Shown here in pieces: positions 57,192 through 64,000 of a DNA stretch of 64,000 bases (position 1 is the stretch's first letter; each line of letters starts with the position of its first letter). Both the position numbers and the translations under genes were made by a program. The notes below the pieces were generated by a model, which searched no databases, was not told where the DNA came from, and saw nothing but the letters and a program-made list of their open reading frames with translations. Source of the DNA: Zygaena filipendulae (lineage: Eukaryota > Arthropoda > Insecta > Lepidoptera > Zygaenidae); assembly GCA_907165275.2 (NCBI GenBank), contig OU015655.1, positions 508,501-572,500 of the forward strand. Direction: 5' to 3'.

Positions 57192-59249
57192 TATAAACCC
57201 CCAGGTTCAAAAATCCCATAACATTTTCAAGCACAGCTCTAGGTGTCCACACCTAGCTAATGCTGAGTTGGTGACCCTTTCGGCAGAGCATGCAAGAGAA
57301 ATTGTGTCTACAAATTTAGATTACTGTTTTTGTTTGTTTCTTTTTCTTGTGTATTGTGGTGAAATAAACGTATTTCCTTCTTCTTCATTAATTATGCAAC
57401 ACCACTTTTTAACACAAAAAAAAAACAGTAACTAAACACTAAACAACCGCTACCTAGAAGAACGTGTGAAGCATTGTCACTGTCCTTCTGTGTACGAACA
57501 GCATACAGCACAGCTATCATGGAGCGAACAACAGTTAATTTCATGGAACTGCGATATCATCTCGTATCAGGAGATCTTTGCGTCCGATAACGATGTATTT
57601 GCATACGCGCGCTCTGTCTCCCCCGTGACGGATGGTCGCGGTGAGTCCTGTCAGTGCGCGGAGGATCTCGGGCCGATGGCTGAATGGTGTGGATCGTTGC
57701 CCATTATACGGCGAAGGCCCCCGCCGCGCCATTCTCTGCACTGCATTGTGCGCCTGCGACCCCTGTATCGATCACGGCTACGCACACTCCGCGGCTGGCT
57801 GAACGATCTTCGCTCTTATTGCTACACCGTTAAGCTCGTATGCTGCATTCGCTCCCTGTCCAACACAATCTTCCGAGGTACAATCATCATTTATGATACA
57901 TCCAATATGTTTTTGTTGTTAACAGTTCGTAAGTATAAAGTGTAAAGCCACATGCCACACGATTGTGAACCGTCGAAAGCTGGATGTTTATTGAAAAACA
58001 AAATCGTATCTAACCCTCGCGAGGCATTTACGATTTATTTTACAACCTCATAAAAATCGTCCGCCGCCGTCGAAAAAAGTCAAACGGCGAAAGATTGTAA
58101 CGGACGACGGCGGGGCGGGCGCGGCGGGCGCGGCGGGAGGGGCGGCAAGGGGCGCGACGGCGGCCAATTTGGCGGAGTTGTTGCTGCAAATATTTTGAAT
58201 AAATCGCTTCGCAACTTCCGGCTGATTTTTCCCGCGCGACTGCCGAACTCGTTTCCTTCGAGAATATAAAACAAGGCAAGGGATACACTTTCGGATCCCG
58301 AGTCGTCTCTATATTCACTGATATGGAAATGTCATTACTTGTTCACTGAATGTTTTTTTATACCTACTTACTGTTATACTTTATTGTATTCGTTCCTTAT
58401 ATTATTAATAGGTATTATTAGTAAAGTAAACAGTAAAAGTGAGTTTGTTTCTGATTTTTTTGATGTAGTAACACTATTAGCATTACCTATATGTAGCATT
58501 CAACTGTTTGTCGTGTTGTTGAAATCGGATCGAATCGTCAGCTCATACAATTGTATGATTATAGATCGATAATAGTGTCTGCGACGTAGCAACGAAGTGA
58601 TTAAATAGGTATGTGCTTCAAAACAGCATTCCGTGAAACCTCAGTAAGTAGGTAAGTACTGGAACAGCCGAGCACGAGCGAGCCTAACTTGACTCGAGGA
58701 TATACTCGGAGAGAGCGCCCACACGCTAAGCATAATCTCACAAATACATTTATCATGTTCAGCCGATAAAAATGCCATTGAGGTCGGGCGCACAATGCGA
58801 TACAAGCTCTCCTTACCTGATATAGGCCGAAAGTCAATTATATTCAAATATAAATCGGATTTGCGAACGTAAGCCCCGTGACAATGGCGTAGGCGCCCGC
58901 GCACCGGCCGGGCCGGCTCCCGGCGGACACAATGCGGGGACAGCTCGCTCCTGCCACAATGTCGGCTCACGCCTGTCACCCCGCGCCCCGCGCCCCGCGC
59001 CTCGCACCCCGCGCCCGCCCCCCGGCCCGATTGTCGCATAATGTTTTATTTTGTGGATTATGAAGTCACATTTGTAGGAAACTCTATTATTCCGGCAGCG
59101 TGTCGGATGCGCTACGCCACAGATAATATAAGCTACGGCATTAGTTGGGTGCGGTGAATTTGGATGCGGTTTCAATATCTCTTTTATGATTATTTAAGTA
59201 CCTAAGTTGGAAGGTATGGATAGGTACACCAAAGCATTATTAATGCTTA
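57192..59249. promoter_or_regulatory. Series of GC-rich islands in intron 1, candidate enhancers
   Basis: Islands at 57460-57850, 58030-58290 and 58860-59030 stand out from AT-rich DNA. A 159-codon frame (57466-57945) and several overlapping ones lack domains and compete on both strands, so I read them as noncoding. ACAATG hexamers at 58792, 58881, 58929 and 58956 match a SOX core. A LINE-like tail (GTGGTGAAATAAACGTATTT) lies near 57355-57385. Confidence 0.35.
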
Positions 59250-59620
59250 CTGTTAAAAATGAGAATGTCAGTTTGTTTGTTTGTGACACTTTCACGCCTT
59301 GACTTACCATTATTTTTATGTTTATCAACCTCCTTTCTATTTATCTCTTCTCCCGCCAATGTTTACTTCAATTCCTTTCGATTTTTCAAAGGTTGACTGG
59401 AAGAAATCCCCTCGCGGGATAAGTCCGCCTTTGAGCATAAATTACCTACTTGTTTTGATTTTATCAACTTGTAAAAACTTTGTTAATGCTCAATAAAGTA
59501 TACAAACAAACAAATACATTGTCAGGAGTACAGAGAAGCACATAGGTAGGCAGTCATCCTAGAACTTCTGCAGGAACTCTGAAATTAACAGCCGGGTGAA
59601 ACGGCAAGGAACTTTTGACT
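59250..59620 (+). repeat. Family E repeat split by a nested LINE 3' end
   Basis: The first part (GTTTGTTTGTTTGTGACACT, then TTCACGCC) stops at about 59307. The rest (TTGTCAGGAGTACAGAGAAG ... GGGTGAAACGGCAAGG) resumes at about 59518. Between them, GGTTGACTGGAAGAAATCCC ... GATAAGTCCGCCTTTG ... CAATAAAGTATACAAACAAA is a relative of the LINE 3' end at 7745-7870. Confidence 0.6.
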
Positions 59621-61134
59621 GAGGTTTTTATTTACGTCATATTCTCTGTGCAAATGTAGGTCTACTTATAGGTAAGCAATTGTGAAAAGACTCTATATAT
59701 CAACTGGTTTTCTTTTAATGTAGGTACAAAGTTATCTACGTTCGGAAGGTTCCGAGAGAGTTGAGTGAGTGCTAGCCTAGGAACCTCGTGTAGGTACCAC
59801 ACGCAGCCGCCCCGCGTCACGCCCGCCAAATCACCGCACAATGGTGCCTTTTGCAACACTCGGCACGTTGTCAAACGCGTTTCTATTCACATACCGCTCC
59901 GTGGCCGGAGCTATTGTCCACCGTTATTGGATATCGATAACGGTTGGGAAACAATGTTTGATTCTCGGTTTCGAACTAAACATGTTTCAATCTTTGCTCT
60001 CTGAGCGTTACACCTACTCGTATCGTTGAGGTCTTTACGTTTAAGAGAATTATAGGCATCAGAAAGCCGATAAGAAACAATAGACAGATAATAATCGTTT
60101 AGCTCTAACTGACGTCTGACCAGTGACTTTTAACTTTTATTACCTTTGACTCAAGCTTTGACTGAACTTGAACGAGCGTAAAAATTTCAAGAAATCTAAA
60201 AACATAAATATGTGCCATTTCATGGCTTTTTGTTTCGTGTAATATCTTTAAAAAATAGCGCTTTGGCTTCCAGTTGTGCTTCTACAGAACCGTGTAAGTT
60301 TCGTTGTTCACGGGTTTGTTAATATGCGACATAGGTGTAAAACCCTGCAGCCATCAACAAAAAGGTTGTCGTGCCTCATTAACATAATTTAAATCGAGAG
60401 GCAGAACAAACAAACCCATCTAAATGGCGCGTTAAATGGAGTCAAACATCGTCATTATAGCCGGGTGGCTCGGCCGGTTCGGGTTTAGCGAGAAAAACTG
60501 TCATAAAAAGTGTATAATGTCAGTCAGCTGAAGTGGCACCCTCGACAGTGCGACCGCCGGGGATCTATTATGCGCCGTTGTCAATGGGGCTCAAAAGAAA
60601 TTTGTTACTAAGATTCGGATAGGTAGCAACAGCTATTGTTCGGCTGCGGGAACGCGAAGTCAAGGGTGGGTATTACATATGTGTGGTTATTATTTATTGC
60701 GGCCGAGTGCGCCCCGGCTGGGCCCGGTAGCGACTAGCGACTAGCGACTAGCGCCTAGCGAGCGCTGAGCGAGACCCGGGGACGTATGCCGGCGCGCGGC
60801 GGTCGGTTGGCGCAGCGCCGAGCTCTCGCACTAATTTATTGCTTTTGAAGTCTCTCGTGAATTTGTTTTCGGGCCCTGCGCCGGCGCATCGACAAATATT
60901 AATGTCAGCCGCAGTTGTTTGTTATTGTTATTATCGGGTCGTTACATGCTACAGGAGGCACATTCGCGGCGCGAATAACGGTCGACACTCGTAAACTTTG
61001 ATTCGTTGTTCACATAAATTATGTTTTTGATAATAAAATGCTTCAAGTGTAATTTTAGTTTTCACTGTATAGAAATAGATATTTTAAATTCTAGGAACGT
61101 AAGTACCTCGGTAAATAGTCTATTTTATTATTGT
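59621..61134. promoter_or_regulatory. Intron; GC-rich candidate enhancers at 59780-59960 and 60400-61010
   Basis: The larger block mixes TAATTTATTG, AATATTAATGTCAGC and CGTTAAATGG type homeodomain cores with GC-rich DNA. No coding frame with a domain. Purely contextual inference. Confidence 0.3.
60728..60762. repeat. (TAGCGAC)n tandem repeat
   Basis: Three exact 7-bp units followed by two variants (TAGCGCC, TAGCGAG). Confidence 0.9.
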
Positions 61135-61330
61135 CTAGCTGTGCCCCGCGGTTTCACCCGCGTGAGTTTCGGATTTCCCGCAGGAACAATTTTTTTCTAA
61201 AATTAAAATTAGCCTTTAAGTTACTCCTTATTACATCAGCCATCTGCCTGGGAAATTCCCGTTTAAATACATAGGTTTAGCCGTTTCAGAGATTAGCCGG
61301 AACAAACAGACAGACAGACAGAAAAAAAAA
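61135..61330 (-). repeat. Interspersed repeat, CTAGCTGTGCCCCGCGG subfamily
   Basis: Close relative of 34161-34345: CTAGCTGTGCCCCGCGGTTT at one end, GATTAGCCGGAACAAACAGA and a GACA microsatellite then A-rich run at the other. Confidence 0.68.
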
Positions 61331-62484
61331 TAAAAAAATAAAAAAAAATGTTTTTTTATGTAAGTACCTACCGTATATACCTACTTTCATATGCATTTAG
61401 TAAAAACTGTTAATTTGGAATTACAAACAGAGGAAAAATGTAAAATTAAAAAAAGAGCCTAAGTAATTAATTTCGTTGCGTCTAATTTAAAAACTATCCA
61501 TACTTTTAAATCTTAATTTCACACCCCTTTTCATCGTCTTACGAGTAGTATCTTTCTTAGTTCCCTATCTATCATGAAAAAATATTTCAAGTTTGTAGAC
61601 GTAGCCGTTTGGATGTTGATGCAGCAATAGTCGGTAAGGAAGGACGTGTTATTTTATAGACTACAACGTATATAAATGTAAGTTTATTTACAGGCTTTGC
61701 ATAATTTACCCCAAGGGCCATCGCATCGTAGGTACCTACATTTTAAAAACATGCAAAAATATTTATATTTGCTAAAGAATTAAATTGTCACAGTGTTTGA
61801 TTATACCGAATACAAATCAAAGCGAAGGGGGTGTATTATTTGTGCAAGTTTTATTAGATCAGCCCGCCCCCGCCGCGCCGCCCGCCCTACCGCCGGCGCC
61901 CCTATAATCAGAGAGTGTTTGCGCCGCGGATCTGCTCGCCCACCGCTACTGTGCAGTTGTGCACATGTCGCGAGCGTCGCGCTACAATAAACCCGCCGCT
62001 AAACTAATTACAATCGGCTCGAGTTGTTACGTATCGCGTGTAATTGCATTTATATTTATTTGTTGTGTCGTGTTGCCAACATGGTCATTGTCTGCGCGCC
62101 GCCGGCTGCGACTCTTGATACTATTTGTGGAATCCCTTAGTAAAATAATAACATTCTACTTGTAACAATATAATATTAAAAAGAACATGGGTACTCTTTA
62201 AAGTTAACATAAATTTAAAAAAAGTCTGCATTTTTTCGTGGTGACTTCTTTCTTAGGTTCAATCGATGTTCGATGTTAGTTTTAGGTTTCTGTACCTACT
62301 CAAATGGATATAACTGATTATATTTTCGTCATGTCCACAGCGTGTGACAGCCTTGGGCACTATTATAGATGAAGTTTCGACGGAAAGTATAGAGATATTC
62401 TATGATGTACAAAATGCTGACCGTTAATTGAACGGCTGATAAAGCTAGTTGACTGCGATTTATCCTTGAAAATAGGCTTGAAAA
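61331..62484. other. Intron; GC-rich patch 61850-62120, no gene
   Basis: The patch (CCCGCCCCCGCCGCGCCGCC etc.) contains ACTAATTACAATCGG, a homeodomain-type site. Candidate regulatory DNA close to the LIM exon. Confidence 0.35.
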
Positions 62485-62578
62485 ACTATTGGATACGTAT
62501 TTTTTCTTTTTCATCCTAATCAAATTCCTCCACCTAATATTAGGGATTATCCAACTGACGGACTAAATAGAACTTTGT
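62485..62578 (+). repeat. MITE family C, internally deleted remnant just before Awh exon 2
   Basis: The start block (ATACGTATTTTTTCTTTTTC) and end block (CCAACTGACGGACTAAATAG) of family C are joined with the middle missing. It lies about 60 bp before the splice acceptor. Confidence 0.65.
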
Positions 62579-62637
62579 TTCACCCGGGAAATATTATGTC
62601 TATATGTCTACTTGACGCGGCTGTCGGCGGTCCACAG

Positions 62638-62819
62638 ACGGAGCACCGCGCGTGCTGCGCGTGCGGCGAGCCCATCGCGGACCGCTACCTCCTGGAGGTG
62701 GGCGGCGGCGCGTGGCACGCCGCGTGCCTGCGCTGCTGCGTCTGCGCCGTGCAGCTCGACAGGCACCCCTCGTGCTTCCTGCGCGACCGTCAGGTCTACT
62801 GCAAACAGGACTACGCCAA
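62638..62819 (+). CDS. Awh: Awh coding exon 2: LIM1 zinc domain
   Basis: Encodes TEHRACCACGEP ... DRQVYCKQDYAK. All eight LIM1 zinc ligands are present in order: C-X2-C, X17, H-X2-C, X2, C-X2-C, X18, C-X2-D. The text (CGEPI-DR, LEVGG, WHA-CLRCC, LDR, SCF-R-RQVYCK-DY-K) matches Arrowhead better than Lmx1, Lim1, islet or apterous. Awh is a LIM-homeodomain transcription factor needed for imaginal and neural precursors in flies; LHX6/8 are the vertebrate relatives. The acceptor is CCACAG (AG at 62636-62637) with a poor pyrimidine tract. The donor GTTAGT at 62820 splits the final Lys codon (phase 2). LIM2 and homeodomain exons must lie downstream of the window. Confidence 0.87.
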
Positions 62820-62899
62820 GTTAGTACCTACACCTGATGATGCACCGACAGACAATGGGCTGGATGACTAAATTTTAGTAAAGGCCGTCGTGTATAGAT

Positions 62900-63142
62900 C
62901 AATTAAAAAAAGATACGTATTTTTTCTTTTTTTGCACAATCAAAAAGTAACAGCGCGATGCGTTGAGTCGAAATTTCGCGTGACGTCACGCCTTGGTACA
63001 CTTTATACTTAGTTATGACGTCACAAACCCCCATTCGTAAAATTTAATGCGTTTTATCAAAGTAGGTATATTTTGAATAATTTGAAAAAGAAAAAAATAC
63101 GTGTCTCTTTTTTTATTATCTAACTGACGGACTAAATATATT
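62900..63142 (+). mobile_element. MITE family C copy 4, in Awh intron 2
   Basis: Starts near GATACGTATTTTTTC, carries TGACGTCA at 62981 and 63016, and ends CTAACTGACGGACTAAATA. Terminal GGGCATG / CATCCC ends are not visible, so both extremities may be lost. It begins about 80 bp after the exon 2 donor. Confidence 0.75.
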
Positions 63143-63224
63143 ATGCCTATGCCTATAATGCTCACGCACAACCAAACCCCGCCCCGCACCCCACCGCTCC
63201 CGCTCCTGCGAGAGACCCGATCGG

Positions 63225-63385
63225 CGCAGGAGGTCACCTTACCTGCCCGCTAATCAGGAGGTCCCGGGTTCCATTTCCGGTAGGGGTGGAATTTGTGCGA
63301 TGAACACAGGGTGCCACTTTCCGGTATGGGCGATATCTTTATTATAATTTAATAATATGTAATAAATACCACATTTGCTTAGTTT
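63225..63385 (+). repeat. tRNA-derived SINE-like fragment
   Basis: CCCGCTAATCAGGAGGTCCC then GGGTTCCATTTCC has the anticodon-arm and B-box form of a tRNA 3' half, followed by GGAATTTGTGCGATGAACAC, which I recall from lepidopteran repeats. It lacks a complete acceptor stem and is not a functional tRNA. Confidence 0.45.
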
Positions 63386-63389
63386 CCAC

Positions 63390-63683
63390 GAAATAAACTC
63401 ATAGCTAAGTGTGGGATCAAGTAGGTCTGTGTGTAGTGCTTTAACCCCTGTCGCGATGGATCGTCGATCGTAACGAGTAACGACATATCCGGGCAGAGCC
63501 TTATCGGGACGGGACGGGAATATGGTTCGGTTTTGTTTTGCGTGTGCAGAGTTGACCTTCTGAACTGCCCTGCGACTGAATTTGATACACTATGTGATGA
63601 TAAGCGATTGTTATGAAACATAAAAATGTATGCGGAAACGAGAAGTATGTTTATCTTGCTTAAATAAATCTTTCTTTCTTTCC
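63390..63683 (+). repeat. Probable retroelement 3' end (TTAAATAAATCTTTCTTTC tail)
   Basis: It ends with AATAAA inside a sequence shared exactly over 22 nt with the insert at 42147-42402, then a TTTC microsatellite. The upstream body has no open coding part. Confidence 0.45.
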
Positions 63684-64000
63684 ATAATATAGATTTAAGA
63701 TACGATTAATTCAAAAGCATGGACCTAGTAATTATACAATGACGCTGAAGCTACCATAAACTATTATAATGTACCTAATATTTAATACTTACGTATATTT
63801 TGCTCTAATGGTGTGGTGAAGCCTTCGAGGGTTATAAGGCTGATTTGACCCACACGCGGTGTTTTATGCCAAACTAATGCTTAGTTAATAGAATAGAGAA
63901 TAAGGACAGATTTTGTTACAAAAAAAAAATAGATCAATACATAGGTCAGATGAATTCGAAAAACATTCTTCTATAAGATATGTATTTAGTATTTACCCAA
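63684..64000. other. Awh intron 2 sequence, nothing recognised
   Basis: AT-rich; no sign of the next Awh exon (no frame resembling the NFGAKC start of the inter-LIM region). Confidence 0.5.

Larger units (their letters stand above)
28612..62637 (+). other. Awh: Awh intron 1 (about 34 kb)
   Basis: It runs from the GTGAGT donor to the acceptor GGCGGTCCACAG at 62637. The intron holds a LINE, a complete copia element, a hAT-type element, Harbinger-type and other MITEs, and at least ten GC-rich islands. Its size and island content resemble introns of developmental regulators that carry enhancers. It depends on the exon 1 call being right. Confidence 0.65.

Noticed and set aside
57466..57945. 159-codon plus-strand open frame between copia and the LIM exon
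   Set aside because: GC-rich island with overlapping open frames on the other strand; Cys/Arg/Pro-rich text with no domain and no splice or start context.
62575..62637. ATG at 62575 as the start of the LIM protein
   Set aside because: The 21 residues before Thr-Glu come from MITE debris and pyrimidine-poor intron. A CAG acceptor at 62635-62637 and the fly-like Met-Lys/Thr-Glu junction fit better.
1..64000. CRISPR array, bacterial operon or prophage
   Set aside because: No regularly spaced repeats, no dense coding and clear eukaryotic introns and transposons.

Overview
The window looks like lepidopteran (moth or butterfly) nuclear DNA. It is AT-rich and intron-dominated, full of GTAGGTA-type simple repeats, and carries the usual lepidopteran mix of RTE-like and other LINE tails, short inverted-repeat elements, an LTR element of the Ty3/gypsy type and a copia element. 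This assignment rests on overall character and recalled repeat families; no search was possible.

The only host gene I can support is a LIM-homeobox gene, best matched to Arrowhead (Awh, the LHX6/LHX8 class). A complete LIM1 zinc domain lies in one exon at 62638-62819 (+). The preceding coding exon appears to be just ATG-AAG at 28606-28611, followed by a consensus GTGAGT donor. Joined in phase 0 they give Met-Lys-Thr-Glu-His-Arg-Ala-Cys, the layout of the fly Awh N-terminus. First coding intron: about 34 kb (28612-62637). The remaining exons (LIM2, homeodomain) lie beyond 64000. A GC-rich leader with three small upstream ORFs precedes the start.

1-28.2 kb (upstream of Awh): a decayed Tc1-like transposase at the left edge; a gypsy-type LTR element (2089-4468, minus) with identical 154-bp LTRs, an AGTAG target duplication and an open gag-protease ORF, but with nearly all of pol deleted; two 5'-truncated LINE copies; and many MITEs and short repeats. 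A GC-rich block at 13.1-14.3 kb may be regulatory.

28.6-62.6 kb (Awh intron 1): GC-rich, TAAT- and ACAATG-containing islands that look like developmental enhancers, interspersed with young insertions. These include a LINE (36.8-40.7 kb) with open ORF1 and open reverse transcriptase but a gutted endonuclease, an apparently intact copia element (52594-57186; identical LTRs, TSD ACTTT, one 1302-codon ORF), a 437-bp hAT-type element that splits a GC-rich island, Harbinger-type foldback MITEs with TWA duplications, and a MITE family carrying paired TGACGTCA palindromes. Copies of that last family bracket Awh exon 2.

Most notable: the gypsy-type element has no recognisable tRNA primer site. Instead, the sequence just after its 5' LTR is complementary over 17 nt to a stretch inside the LTR, which suggests Tf1-like self-priming in an insect element.
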